Shown: one piece after another, positions 8,489 through 17,146 of the stretch
Numbering within the stretch: position 1 is the first letter of the stretch
How the letters are laid out: every line of letters starts with the position of its first letter
NCBI GenBank assembly: GCA_038225555.1
Contig: JBBRRB010000027.1
Location: forward strand, 24,854 to 88,853
Length of the DNA stretch: 64,000 nt
Direction: 5' to 3'
Source of the DNA: JANXQZ01 sp038225555
GTDB lineage: Bacteria > Acidobacteriota > Terriglobia > Bryobacterales > Bryobacteraceae
Made by a program: the position numbers and the translations under genes
Notes under the pieces: generated by a model
What the model saw: the letters and a program-made list of their open reading frames with translations, nothing else
Told to the model about the DNA's origin: nothing
The model's database searches: none

Positions 8489-9253
8489 ATGCCCGGTATC
8501 GAGCCCGCCCATTACACGTGTTATCGCGCCGCCGGAGCCATCACGATAGACGGTCGGCTCGACGAGCCATCCTGGCTGGCCGCCCCGAAATCGAATCGCT
8601 TCGTGGACATCGTCACGGGCGAACCCGCCTGGTACGACACGCGAGTAGCGATGCTTTGGGATGACCAAAATCTCTACTTTGGCTTCACTGCGGAGGAGCC
8701 GCACGTTCACGCCACCCTCACCGAACGCGACTCCCGCATCTACGAAGACAACGATCTCGAAGTATTCATCGCCGGAAAGAACGCCTACTACGAGTTCGAG
8801 ATCAACGCCCTCAACACAATTTACGAAGTCTTCTGGATCTGGAAAGACCAGCCGCTAACGCCCGAGTTCGATCCAGCCAAGCGCAAAACAATGACGCTCG
8901 ATGGCGTTGGAGGCCACGTTCATCCGCGCGGCGAGCGCTGGGGATTTCTGGACTGGGACTACCCCGGACTGCGTCACGCCGCGCATGTGGATGGGGCCGC
9001 GGGCTGGTCGGCCGAGTTGGCGTTTCCCTGGCGTGGCCTGGAACTCTTGGCGGATGGCCGAGCATTGCCGCCTCGTAACGGCGATGTATGGAGCATCGAC
9101 TGTTCGCGCTTCCAACAAGTGGACGCCGATCGGAGACCCATACCGCCGGGAGCCGGGTGGACGTGGAATCGTCATGGCCACTATGACTCGCACATTCCGG
9201 AAGTGTTCCCCTACGTGACGTTTTCGAGCGATTCGGCCATCCACTCCAAGTAG
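8489..9253 (+). CDS. carbohydrate-binding family 9-like protein
   Basis: 254 residues without an obvious signal peptide. The N-terminal half has the hallmark of CBM9-like domains: ITIDGRLDEPSWLAA, then WDDQNLYFGFTAEEPHVHA and YEDNDLEVFI, a beta-sandwich used by xylanase modules and many stand-alone proteins. No glycosidase domain is attached, so it is a predicted sugar- or glycoconjugate-binding protein of unknown role. Its 3' end overlaps the end of the convergent cutA gene by 43 bases, so both C-termini are encoded on opposite strands of the same DNA. Confidence 0.75.
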   Translation: MPGIEPAHYTCYRAAGAITIDGRLDEPSWLAAPKSNRFVDIVTGEPAWYDTRVAMLWDDQNLYFGFTAEEPHVHATLTERDSRIYEDNDLEVFIAGKNAYYEFEINALNTIYEVFWIWKDQPLTPEFDPAKRKTMTLDGVGGHVHPRGERWGFLDWDYPGLRHAAHVDGAAGWSAELAFPWRGLELLADGRALPPRNGDVWSIDCSRFQQVDADRRPIPPGAGWTWNRHGHYDSHIPEVFPYVTFSSDSAIHSK

Positions 9254-9537
9254 GCCGCCGAGCCGGCCACCACCGGCAATGCGATTACCTCGGGAACGTC
9301 GTAGGAATGAGCCTGCACCAATTCAGCGGTCATTTGTTCGAAACATCGCTGGCTGGTTTTGATGATTAATAAGAACTCCCGCGAACGCTCGATTGCGCCC
9401 TTCCAGCGATACACGCTCTGCACCCCCGGGATCACCGTAACGCATGCAGCCAGCCTTTTGCCCACCAGCAGGTCCGCCAAGCGGTCCGCCTCTTCCTGGC
9501 TGGCGCACGTGCACAGGACTACCATATTGCCGGTCAC
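9211..9537 (-). CDS. cutA: divalent-cation tolerance protein CutA
   Basis: 108 residues, the usual CutA length. Conserved features are visible: CTCASQEEADRLADLLVGKRLAACV, then YRWKGAIERSREFLLIIKT, and a C-terminal HSYDVPEVIALPV. The family forms very stable trimers of ferredoxin-like subunits; its physiological role is debated (metal tolerance or signalling). GTG at 9537 is the longest start, and ATG at 9525 is an equally plausible alternative that loses only four residues. It overlaps the CBM9-like gene tail to tail. Confidence 0.9.
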   Translation of the reverse strand: MTGNMVVLCTCASQEEADRLADLLVGKRLAACVTVIPGVQSVYRWKGAIERSREFLLIIKTSQRCFEQMTAELVQAHSYDVPEVIALPVVAGSAAYLEWMAESLENVT

Positions 9538-9609
9538 TTTATTATTTTCGCCCCTTCACTGGCTATTTTTGCAAAAGAAGATTATAAACAAGTAAGGACT
9601 CAGCGGTAC

Positions 9610-9939
9610 ATGGATTCGCTTGCACGACGGCTTGCCTTCACGATTGCCTTCATCCTCCTGGGTGTGTACGGCTATTTAACGCTCAGCGGACCCCAAGGCA
9701 TCCCGGCGCTCATCGCCAAACGGCGCGAAATTCGTCTGCTCGAAGAAGAGAATGCAAATCTCACCAGCGAGAACGAATCCAAGCGCGTGCGCCTCGAGAA
9801 TCTCCGCCTCAAACCCTCCGAGCAGGATCTGGAAATTCGAAAAAAGCTCAAAATGCTGCGAAAGAACGAGACGGAATTCATACTTCCAAACTCGCCGAGC
9901 TTGGCCAAACCGGATGCCGCCCCCGCTCCCATTGAGTAA
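9610..9939 (+). CDS. septum formation initiator, FtsB/DivIC family
   Basis: 109 residues, ATG preceded by AAGTAAGGA. A single transmembrane helix near the N-terminus (about residues 8-28) is followed by a coiled coil rich in Leu, Glu and Arg (EIRLLEEENANLTSENESKRVRLENL), then a short Pro/Ala-rich tail. This layout is that of FtsB/DivIC, the bitopic divisome proteins that bind FtsL and FtsQ and help switch on septal peptidoglycan synthesis. It has a divergent neighbour (cutA) and a convergent one (the phosphomutase, three bases after the stop). Confidence 0.82.
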   Translation: MDSLARRLAFTIAFILLGVYGYLTLSGPQGIPALIAKRREIRLLEEENANLTSENESKRVRLENLRLKPSEQDLEIRKKLKMLRKNETEFILPNSPSLAKPDAAPAPIE

Positions 9940-9942
9940 CCC

Positions 9943-11304
9943 TCATCCTCTCACGACGCGCAGAACTTCCTCATAGAGATCGTGCAGGCGTTCTTCCGAG
10001 GTCGCCTCCGCGCCCAGCCGCAGGAGAGGCTCGGTGTTCGAGGCGCGCACGTGAATCCAACCATCCGGGAAAATCAGTTTGAGTCCGTCAGTCCGGTCCT
10101 TTCCCGCTTCTTCGAACCGCTCGTCCAACGCTTGCATGATCGGACCCAAGCGGCCGTGCTCATAGGCGATCTTATCGAGCTTGCGGTAATAGCGCGGCAA
10201 GGCGGCCTGTAGAGCCGATATCGTCTGCCCGGTTTGCGCCATTCGGTCCAGCAGAAATGCCATCCCCGTGTAACTGTCCCGGCAGCAGTGGACGGCAGGA
10301 AAGATAATCCCGCCGTTCGCGCCTTCTCCTCCGATTGCCGCTTGGACCGCCTGCATGGACTCCACGACGTTCGCCTCCCCGACGGCGGTCCGAAACACTT
10401 TACGCCCATGTTTGCGCGCAATATCGTCGATAGCGGACGATGTCGTCAGGTTCACCACCACGTCGCCCGGCGTTCGGGCCAATGCGATATCGACAGCCAA
10501 GGCCAGCACATCGTCGTTATCCAGTACGCGCCCATGTTCGTCGGCCACCGCCAGGCGGTCTCCATCGGGATCCTGCCCGAATCCAACGTCGCAGCCTCTC
10601 AGCCTGACCAGCTCGGAAAGATCGCCCAAAGTGTCTGGCCGGGGCTCCGCTATGCGAGGGAACGGCTGAGTCGGGTCAACGGAGATCGCATGCAGTTCGC
10701 AGCCCAGCATGTCGCGCAGAAATCGCACGCTGAGGATGGATCCCGCTCCGTTCACGCCGTCGAGGGCGACACGGAAGCGGCGGCCGCGAATTCGTTCCGC
10801 GTCGACATGCTTCAGGACCCGTTCGAGGTGAAGCTGGGAGGGAGCCCCGTATTCGCAGGTCACCGCGCGAATTTCGTCATTGGCCGCTTGACGGAAGTCG
10901 CTTTGATGGTAAAGATCGAGCAGGTCGCCGCGCTCGTAGTTGTTAAAGAACAAGCCCTGGGCGTTGAACATTTTCAAGGCGTTGTAATCGGGCGGATTAT
11001 GCGATGCCGTGATCGCGAGCCCTCCGCGCGCATGGGATGCTTTGGTATAAATCTGAATAGTCGGTGTTGGAAGAATGCCCACGTCGACCACTTCGCATCC
11101 CGCAGCCAGCAATCCGCACTGGACCGCGTGCTGCAGCATGGGTCCGCTGGCTCTGGTATCGCGTCCCACCACTACGCGTCCAGCGCCAACGTACGTTCCG
11201 AACGCTTGGGCGAAGGCCAGGGCGAGAGAGGGCGTGAGGAACTCGCCAACAACGCCGCGGATGCCCGAGACTCCGATTTTCAGCAGATGTTCTCTGGAAG
11301 CCAT
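9943..11304 (-). CDS. glmM: phosphoglucosamine/phosphomannomutase family enzyme (probable GlmM)
   Basis: About 453 residues from ATG 11304 (MASREHLLKIGVSGIRGVVG). A longer frame to 11376 adds an unlikely leader. It has the alpha-D-phosphohexomutase layout: N-terminal SGIRG, active-site serine loop TASHNPPDYN, metal-binding loop DPDGDRLA, sugar loop GEGANGG, and a C-terminal phosphate-binding segment RASNTEPLLRLG. GlmM converts glucosamine-6-P to glucosamine-1-P for UDP-GlcNAc. This sequence also resembles archaeal-type phosphomannomutases, and GDP-mannose genes lie 5 kb away, so sugar specificity is open. A structured leader lies upstream. Confidence 0.82.
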   Translation of the reverse strand: MASREHLLKIGVSGIRGVVGEFLTPSLALAFAQAFGTYVGAGRVVVGRDTRASGPMLQHAVQCGLLAAGCEVVDVGILPTPTIQIYTKASHARGGLAITASHNPPDYNALKMFNAQGLFFNNYERGDLLDLYHQSDFRQAANDEIRAVTCEYGAPSQLHLERVLKHVDAERIRGRRFRVALDGVNGAGSILSVRFLRDMLGCELHAISVDPTQPFPRIAEPRPDTLGDLSELVRLRGCDVGFGQDPDGDRLAVADEHGRVLDNDDVLALAVDIALARTPGDVVVNLTTSSAIDDIARKHGRKVFRTAVGEANVVESMQAVQAAIGGEGANGGIIFPAVHCCRDSYTGMAFLLDRMAQTGQTISALQAALPRYYRKLDKIAYEHGRLGPIMQALDERFEEAGKDRTDGLKLIFPDGWIHVRASNTEPLLRLGAEATSEERLHDLYEEVLRVVRG

Positions 11305-11919
11305 GACTTCAGGATCTACCAAGCTCGGCAAAGAAAAATTGGTTACACTACAAAGATTCACAAGAAGAAACCGCACCGGATCCCGGCTGAGGGAATTGTG
11401 TGGGCTGGGGTTCCGGTGCGGTCCGCCCTGGGAGGGCTAGGATCAGGCGTCGATGTCTCTGGCACGGACACCCGCTTGCAAGTTCCATTCCTGGTGAGGC
11501 CCGCGTCCTAAAATTCCTGCACCACGAACGCCAAACGACTCCGAAGCCGCAATCCTGGGCAAGACGAATCCTGGCAAGATCCATTCTACTTTTGACGAAG
11601 CCCTCAGACAAAAAAAGACCCTCTGTTGCAATCCGCCAACAGGAAAAGAGCGGCTTGAAAACTCGAAACACCGTCTCCCGCAAGCACGCCATTCATGCAG
11701 CCCACTCGCTTCCTATTCTGCCTATTGCAATCAGAGGGCAGGCTTTCAAGAGTCACTTCATCAATTCCCCAGTTTCTATGCACGTCTCCCGCCAAGCTTC
11801 TCATCAGCTCTAAACCTTTCATAAAGCTGCACTTGGTAAGTGCGATCCCGGGACTACCCGGGTTTGGGTGTGGCGCTGTGACACAATGACAAGTGACCAA
11901 GCCTCAACGCAGACAGCCG
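11305..11919. other. 615-base region without a convincing gene
   Basis: Open frames here are arginine-, cysteine- and histidine-rich and match nothing I know, so I do not call genes. The part next to glmM contains a strong hairpin (listed separately) and, further 5' on the minus strand, segments that can pair (GGTGTCCG with CGGACCGCACC), suggesting a structured leader or small RNA. Near 11549-11578 there is a short imperfect direct repeat (AATCCTGGGCAAGA / AATCCTGGCAAGA). A CCCGGG-ACTA-CCCGGG hairpin lies near 11848-11863, shortly before the next gene. Confidence 0.5.
11361..11421 (-). terminator. candidate intrinsic terminator or attenuator upstream of glmM
   Basis: Arms CCGCACCGGATCC (11371-11383) and GGTTCCGGTGCGG (11409-11421) are 13-base inverted repeats with one mismatch. 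On the minus strand the hairpin is followed by TTTCTTCTTG (11370-11361), as in a Rho-independent terminator. It sits 57 bases upstream of the glmM ATG, so it could end a small minus-strand transcript or act as a glmM attenuator. Confidence 0.4.
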
Positions 11920-13275
11920 ATGCGCTCCTACGTCTTCCTCATTTTGTGCGCTCTCATCGGTTCCGCGGCTAACGCTCAAGGCCAGGCTGAAGAATACCGG
12001 GTCTACACCGAACATCCCCGCCTGTTTCTCCGTCCTCAAAAACTTCGGCTCTTAAAGCGCGAGCGGGAACGGCAATCGATGCGTTGGCGTCAGTTCGATA
12101 CGCTGATCTCAGGCAAGGCTGAGATGCCGGAGCCCGGGTTCGCGTTATCGCTTTACTATGCTGTAAGTGGCGACGCCGCGACTGGGAAACGAGCCATCGA
12201 TTGGGCGCTGGGGGCCGGATCCGATTTACGCCAATTGGCTCTTGTTTACGACTGGTGCCAGAATTTGCTTGGCGAATCGCAATCGCAGGCGCTAGCGGCC
12301 AAGATTCGGAAGGGAATTGGAAGCTCTCCAGCGACGCCGTCTATCGGCATCCAGCGAAGCAGGATCCTAGCGGCCATCGCAATCGCTGAGCAGGATCAGA
12401 ATGCAACCGAAACGACGCTTCGAACGGCTGTGGAGCAATGGTGGAAGGGGAAGATGGCCCCCAGCCTCAACGCAGGATCGAACCTCGACGCCGGTGCCGA
12501 ATTGCAAGCTCTTTTAGAGACCTTGCATTCCGTTCGGGACAACCTCACGATCGACCTCCGCTCTTTCGCGCCGGACTACTTCAAAACGCTTGCGACCTAC
12601 GAAGTGGCATGCAATTATCCAGCCCCGTACCCGGCGACTGAAAACGAGTACAGGGTCCCGATCTTCAGCGGAAACGGGGATCCCGACGTTACGCGGTCCG
12701 CGCTGGCCCGGGCCGCTGGACTGAGCACGGTCGCTTATGATAGCAACGCTCTCGAAAACCAGTTCCTGCAAGGATGGCTGATTCAGGACCGGTTTATGCT
12801 GCGCGGGGTCTACGGCGCGCCGTACGAATTCCTGTGGGCGAATCCCTACCAACCCGGCCTCAGCTACGCGCACTTGCCGCTCGTATTTCACGACGCACGA
12901 TCCGGAGTTCTATTCCTGAGGTCTAACTGGGACGAAGATGCTGTATGGTTCGCCTTGCAGGACGGACAAGCTCAACTCTATCGTGACGGCCATATCACTA
13001 TGCTTTACCAAAAAGGCCCGCTAGCAGGAAAGCCCGAACCGATTCGGATCGGCAAGGCCAGCATCGTAGTTGCTCGCGACCATCTGCGCTTTCAAGCCGA
13101 CGGCGAGCAGATGTTTATTATTGGATGGAAACCACGAACTAAATATCACGTCGAAGTCGACGATGAAGAGATGAGCGAAATGGAAGCGGACTTGGCTGGC
13201 ACGCTAGCCCTGCAGTTTGCGGAGGATCGTACTCCGGGCGTGCGGATTCAGGAAGTCTCGCACGCCCGTCAATGA
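11920..13275 (+). CDS. secreted heparinase II/III-like protein
   Basis: About 451 residues from ATG 11920; a GTG at 11893 would place extra polar residues before the signal. The signal peptide is MRSYVFLILCALIGSAANAQ. The mature start HPRLFLRPQKLRLLKRERE matches the N-terminal alpha/alpha-toroid of heparinase II/III-type polysaccharide lyases and related uncharacterised proteins. The second half is beta-rich (FHDARSGVLFLRSNWDEDAVW), matching the C-terminal beta-sandwich. I cannot place the catalytic Tyr/His with certainty, so lyase activity is only a family-level guess. It meets the convergent hydrolase gene with a 19-base gap. Confidence 0.62.
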   Translation: MRSYVFLILCALIGSAANAQGQAEEYRVYTEHPRLFLRPQKLRLLKRERERQSMRWRQFDTLISGKAEMPEPGFALSLYYAVSGDAATGKRAIDWALGAGSDLRQLALVYDWCQNLLGESQSQALAAKIRKGIGSSPATPSIGIQRSRILAAIAIAEQDQNATETTLRTAVEQWWKGKMAPSLNAGSNLDAGAELQALLETLHSVRDNLTIDLRSFAPDYFKTLATYEVACNYPAPYPATENEYRVPIFSGNGDPDVTRSALARAAGLSTVAYDSNALENQFLQGWLIQDRFMLRGVYGAPYEFLWANPYQPGLSYAHLPLVFHDARSGVLFLRSNWDEDAVWFALQDGQAQLYRDGHITMLYQKGPLAGKPEPIRIGKASIVVARDHLRFQADGEQMFIIGWKPRTKYHVEVDDEEMSEMEADLAGTLALQFAEDRTPGVRIQEVSHARQ

Positions 13276-13294
13276 AAGCCGAGCTCCGGCGGCG

Positions 13295-14386
13295 CTACTT
13301 GTTGAGGCCGGACGGAGGCTTTACTCCGCTGTTCTTCCATTCTCGCAACTGCGAGAATCCCCTGGCGATCTCCGGTGCCAAAATCGTGCAATGCCCATCA
13401 TGTTCCACAAACTGCTGCACGAAGAAATCGCGAGACCCGGCGATCTCAGTCAGACCAGGGTACATGGCGGGCACGCGGACCGGTACCAGCGGATCGTACG
13501 TTGTGTGAATCGCCAGCAGAGGATGAGACAATTTGCCCGTGGGCGTGTACCAAGTGCGAATGTACTCAGCCGCTTTCTTATCCGCCGCGTAACGCTTTAC
13601 ACCCTCGTTTAGCGGATTGTAGTCGTCCAACGATTCGTAAATCACGTCCCGGTTATCGAATGGATTGCCCCCGGTCCGCTGCTGCAGTTCCCGGAACAGG
13701 TCCGTCAGGAACACTAATGTCGCACCCATATCTTTGTTGCTATGCGCCCCCGTGAACCGCCGCAGCGCTGCCGACTTTTCGGGCTGGCTGTCCAGCAGAG
13801 CGATCAGTTCCTTGGCTTTCGCGGTCGAGTTCCGGAAGTCGGCGGGGACGTTATCCGGCGGGGGCAAAACATTGGGGAAATAATAATCGAACACCACTCT
13901 CGCATCGAACGCTCCGCGAGCCATGAAGTAGTTGGTCGGGGCAAGCGGACCGCACAGCGCCAAACCCGCGTCGTAATTCGTCGGGTAGCGCTCCATCAGC
14001 ATCATCGTGAGAAAGCCGCCCATCGAGTGTCCCGTTACAAACGTCTCCTTCGGTTTGCCATATTTCGTGCCGAAATAGCGGCGCAATTCTTCGGTATCCA
14101 GGATGGCTTCCTGAACCGCCCAGCCTCCCGCCGCGTAGCCCGATTGCGCCAGCGCGTAGCCTTGATCGGTGAATACGGCGAATATTGGGGGCAGTTTGGT
14201 GTCTTTGAAGGAGCCAGGTTCGGCGTTGTAGCCATGGCAGTAGATCACCAAGCCACCGTTCCAGTTTTCGGGGACGTCGATGCGGAACTTGGCACCATTT
14301 AGATCGCCCAGCTCAGTCTTGGGACCTGCGATGGGGCCTGCAAGACCGAGAGCGCTCGCTAACACGAACAGAGTGAAGAGCTTCAT
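13295..14386 (-). CDS. secreted alpha/beta hydrolase
   Basis: About 363 residues from ATG 14386 (MKLFTLFVLASALGLAGPIA, a signal peptide). A longer frame from 14455 would bury this signal. The nucleophile elbow GHSMGG lies about 120 residues in, with an oxyanion-type HGYN earlier (VIYCHGYNAEPG) and a final histidine in EHDGHCTIL. The layout is that of a prolyl-oligopeptidase-like or esterase-type hydrolase exported to the periplasm. Substrate is unknown. The start is 17 bases from the divergent SDR gene, so their promoters must overlap each other's 5' ends. Confidence 0.78.
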   Translation of the reverse strand: MKLFTLFVLASALGLAGPIAGPKTELGDLNGAKFRIDVPENWNGGLVIYCHGYNAEPGSFKDTKLPPIFAVFTDQGYALAQSGYAAGGWAVQEAILDTEELRRYFGTKYGKPKETFVTGHSMGGFLTMMLMERYPTNYDAGLALCGPLAPTNYFMARGAFDARVVFDYYFPNVLPPPDNVPADFRNSTAKAKELIALLDSQPEKSAALRRFTGAHSNKDMGATLVFLTDLFRELQQRTGGNPFDNRDVIYESLDDYNPLNEGVKRYAADKKAAEYIRTWYTPTGKLSHPLLAIHTTYDPLVPVRVPAMYPGLTEIAGSRDFFVQQFVEHDGHCTILAPEIARGFSQLREWKNSGVKPPSGLNK

Positions 14387-14402
14387 GGATATCAAAAGTA
14401 TA

Positions 14403-15182
14403 ATGCATGTGGGGGATTCATTGGCTGAACTGAAAGGAAAGACGGCGCTGGTCACGGGCGCATCGCGCGGAATCGGAGCCGCGACCGCGGTCGCGCTGGC
14501 ACGGCATGGAGCATCGAGAGTAGTGATCCACTACAGCGGCTATCGCGAAGGAGCGGAACGGACGCTCTCGTTGGTGGAGGGCGCCGGAGCCCAGGGCGAG
14601 TTGATCTCGGGCGATCTATCTACCTCGGAGGGCATCCAAGCCTTCGTTGCCGATGTGAAAAAGACGGTGCCCGAGGTAGACATTCTGATCAACAACGCCG
14701 GGTCGCTAGTGGGACGGGCGAAGCTGGAAGAGTTCACTGAGGGTTTGTTTGACCAGGTGATGAACCTCAATGTGAAGAGCGTGTACTTCCTCTGCCAGGC
14801 GGTAACTCCGCACATGGTCCGATCAGGGTCGGGGGTTATTATCAATTTGAGTTCGATCGCCGCGCGAAATGGGGGCGGTCCTGGAGCGACGATCTACGCG
14901 GCAGCTAAAGCGGCTGTGTCGGCGATCACCAAGGGTCTGGCCAAGGAATTGGCACCGAAAGGGATTCGGGTGAATGCGGTGAGTCCGGGCACCGTGGACA
15001 ACCACTTCCACGAGGTGTTCTCAACCAAGCAGACGCTCGAAAGCATGCGCGCATCGGCTCCCGCTGGAACCCTCGGAACGAATGAGGAGGTGGCTGATGC
15101 GATCCTCTTCCTCTGCACCGAACCGTCGCGCTATATACACGGCCAGACCATCGAAATCAATGGTGGCATGTACATGATTTGA
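14403..15182 (+). CDS. short-chain dehydrogenase/reductase (FabG-like)
   Basis: About 259 residues from ATG 14403. A TTG at 14421 preceded by GGGGG is an equally good start, and longer frames overlap the hydrolase. It has a Rossmann motif TGASRGIG, NNAG, catalytic Ser in INLSSIAARNG, and a Y-x-x-x-K motif in YAAAKAAV, with the closing GGMYMI. The dinucleotide is probably NADP(H), given the Arg after TGAS. Typical reactions are 3-oxoacyl-ACP reduction or sugar/alcohol oxidation; this copy is isolated from fatty-acid genes, so the substrate is undefined. Its last 26 bases overlap the convergent fcl gene. Confidence 0.85.
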   Translation: MHVGDSLAELKGKTALVTGASRGIGAATAVALARHGASRVVIHYSGYREGAERTLSLVEGAGAQGELISGDLSTSEGIQAFVADVKKTVPEVDILINNAGSLVGRAKLEEFTEGLFDQVMNLNVKSVYFLCQAVTPHMVRSGSGVIINLSSIAARNGGGPGATIYAAAKAAVSAITKGLAKELAPKGIRVNAVSPGTVDNHFHEVFSTKQTLESMRASAPAGTLGTNEEVADAILFLCTEPSRYIHGQTIEINGGMYMI

Positions 15183-16104
15183 AGTTTTCCAGATACCAAC
15201 CATACGTGCTCGCAATGCCTTCGCGGAGCGGCGTGCGAGCTGTCCAACCTAAACTGGTCAACTTGGAAACGTCCAGCAATTTGCGGAGAGTTCCATCGGG
15301 TTTGGTCTCGTCGAACGCAACACGTCCCTGGTAGCCGGTCGCCTGCTGAATCATTTCGGCTAGTTCCCGGATTGTTACGTCTGTACCAGTGCCGACATTC
15401 ACGATCTCCGGCTCGTCGTAGTGCTCCATCAGGAACAACGCCGCATCGGCCAGATCGTCCACATGGAGAAACTCGCGCCGAGGCGACCCCGTTCCCCACA
15501 CCGGCAATTCAGCGTCGCCGTTTTGTTTGGCTTCATGCGCCTTGCGAAGCAAAGCCGGCAAGACATGCGACGACTGCAGATCGAAATTATCCCCCGGACC
15601 GTATAGATTCGTCGGCATCAAGCTGATCGCATTGAACCCGTACTGCTTTCGGTAGGCTTGGGCCATCTTGATCCCTGCGATTTTGGCGATCGCGTACCAT
15701 TCGTTCGTTGCTTCCAACGGACCCGTCAGCAGGTATTCTTCTTTGATCGGCTGAGGAGCCATCTTGGGATAAATACAGGACGAACCCCAAAAAGCCAGCT
15801 TCTTCGCTCCGTGCCGATAGGCCGAATCGATGACGTTGGTTTGAATGGCTAGGTTGTCGCGCAGGAAATCTGCTGGATAGGTGCTGTTCGCGAGAATGCC
15901 GCCCACTTTCGCCGCAGCCAGAAAAACGTAGTCGGGACGCTCCTGCCGAAATAGATTATCAACCGCGGCCTGATTGCAAAGATCCACTTCCGAACGTGTG
16001 CGCAAGACGAGATTCCCGTAGCCGGCAGCCCCAAGACGACGCACAATGGCCGATCCGACCAGCCCTCGATGCCCCGCTACGAAGATCTTTCCAGCTCTAT
16101 CCAT
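15157..16104 (-). CDS. fcl: GDP-L-fucose synthase
   Basis: 315 residues from ATG 16104, overlapping the gmd stop by eight bases. It converts GDP-4-keto-6-deoxymannose to GDP-L-fucose by epimerisation and NADPH reduction, acting right after Gmd. Visible features are the Rossmann GHRGLVGSAIVR, the catalytic serine region GSSCIYPK, and the catalytic Tyr/Lys in EWYAIAKIAGIKMAQAY. PTNLYGPGDNFD and the C-terminal DVSKLTSLGW are strongly conserved in the family. The product feeds fucosylated cell-surface polysaccharide. It is convergent with the SDR gene and translationally linked to gmd. Confidence 0.93.
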   Translation of the reverse strand: MDRAGKIFVAGHRGLVGSAIVRRLGAAGYGNLVLRTRSEVDLCNQAAVDNLFRQERPDYVFLAAAKVGGILANSTYPADFLRDNLAIQTNVIDSAYRHGAKKLAFWGSSCIYPKMAPQPIKEEYLLTGPLEATNEWYAIAKIAGIKMAQAYRKQYGFNAISLMPTNLYGPGDNFDLQSSHVLPALLRKAHEAKQNGDAELPVWGTGSPRREFLHVDDLADAALFLMEHYDEPEIVNVGTGTDVTIRELAEMIQQATGYQGRVAFDETKPDGTLRKLLDVSKLTSLGWTARTPLREGIASTYGWYLENFKSCTCHH

Positions 16105-17143
16105 GCGCCATGCCGCGGACCACAACCTTATGCCCCGCGGTGGCAAGAGTCAATTCCTGTTGGGCAAGCTCCAGATCGTGCTCCACCATCAGCCGCACCA
16201 GGTCCTCGAACCCTACCTTCGGTTTCCAGCCTAGTTTAAGGCGCGCCTTGGATGAGTCGCCCATCAGATAATCGACCTCGGTGGGGCGAAAATACCGGGG
16301 ATCGGTTTCGACGTATTTGGTCCAATCCAAACCGCAACATGCCCCCGCTAGATCCAAAAACTCGCGAACCGAATGCGACTCGCCGGTGGAAACCACGTAG
16401 TCGTCGGGCTCGGGCGCCTGCAGCATGAGCCACATCGCCTCCACGTAATCGCCGGCAAACCCCCAATCCCGTTTTGCATCCAAATTGCCCAGAAATAGCT
16501 TATTCTGCAGGCCCAGCTTTATGCGGCCTAGCGCCCGGGTGATTTTGCGCGTTACAAAGGTCTCTCCGCGTCGCTCCGACTCATGATTGAAGAGGATGCC
16601 ATTGCAGATGAACAGCTTGTAGGCTTCGCGATAATTGACCGCATACCAATGCGCCGCGACCTTGCTGGCCGCGTACGGGCTGCGAGGATAAAACGGCGTC
16701 GTTTCGTTCTGCGGAGGCTTGGTCGCGCCGTACATCTCCGACGAGCCCGCCTGATAAAAACGGATCCGACGCCCCCCCGAGCCAACGTAATCCCTCAACG
16801 CCTCCAGCAAGCGCAAAGTTCCGGTCGCGACCACGTCCGCCGTATACTCCGCCTGGTCGAAGCTTACCCGAACGTGCGACTGCGCCGCCAGATTGTAAAT
16901 CTCATCTGGCTGGACTCTTTCGATCACGTGCCTCAGCGCGGCGCCGTCCGTTACATCGCCGTAATGCAAATGCAGCGAGGAGCCTTGGTCATGCGGATCG
17001 GCGTAAATCGAGTCCAAACGATCTGTGTTGAACGTGGATGCACGGCGCACGATTCCATGCACCTCGTAATCCTTGGCCAGCAAAAATTCCGCGAGAAACG
17101 ATCCGTCCTGTCCCGTGATTCCCGTTATCAGCGCCTTTTTCAT
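16097..17143 (-). CDS. gmd: GDP-mannose 4,6-dehydratase
   Basis: 348 residues, full length. It dehydrates GDP-mannose to GDP-4-keto-6-deoxymannose. The sequence shows GITGQDGSFLAEFLL for NADP binding, RRASTFNTDR, the catalytic region YAASKVAAHWYAVNYREAY, and the family block GILFNHESERRGETFVTRK. It lies between the sugar dehydrogenase gene (three-base gap) and fcl (overlap), forming a nucleotide-sugar operon on the minus strand. Confidence 0.95.
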   Translation of the reverse strand: MKKALITGITGQDGSFLAEFLLAKDYEVHGIVRRASTFNTDRLDSIYADPHDQGSSLHLHYGDVTDGAALRHVIERVQPDEIYNLAAQSHVRVSFDQAEYTADVVATGTLRLLEALRDYVGSGGRRIRFYQAGSSEMYGATKPPQNETTPFYPRSPYAASKVAAHWYAVNYREAYKLFICNGILFNHESERRGETFVTRKITRALGRIKLGLQNKLFLGNLDAKRDWGFAGDYVEAMWLMLQAPEPDDYVVSTGESHSVREFLDLAGACCGLDWTKYVETDPRYFRPTEVDYLMGDSSKARLKLGWKPKVGFEDLVRLMVEHDLELAQQELTLATAGHKVVVRGMAHG

Positions 17144-17146
17144 ACG

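Noticed and set aside
10234..11511. Long plus-strand open frame (425 codons)
   Set aside because: Lies antisense to the GlmM-type gene, whose motifs are clear; composition (Arg, His, Gln rich) is typical of a complementary-strand shadow.
11400..11520. Possible 6S RNA, SRP RNA or tRNA
   Set aside because: Some pairing exists, but none of the conserved sequence blocks of these RNAs (e.g. the T-loop of tRNA or the SRP tetraloop) is found, so only a generic structured leader is reported.
11400..11813. Plus-strand open frame of 137 codons in the gene-poor region
   Set aside because: No family pattern, biased composition, and it covers the candidate leader hairpin.
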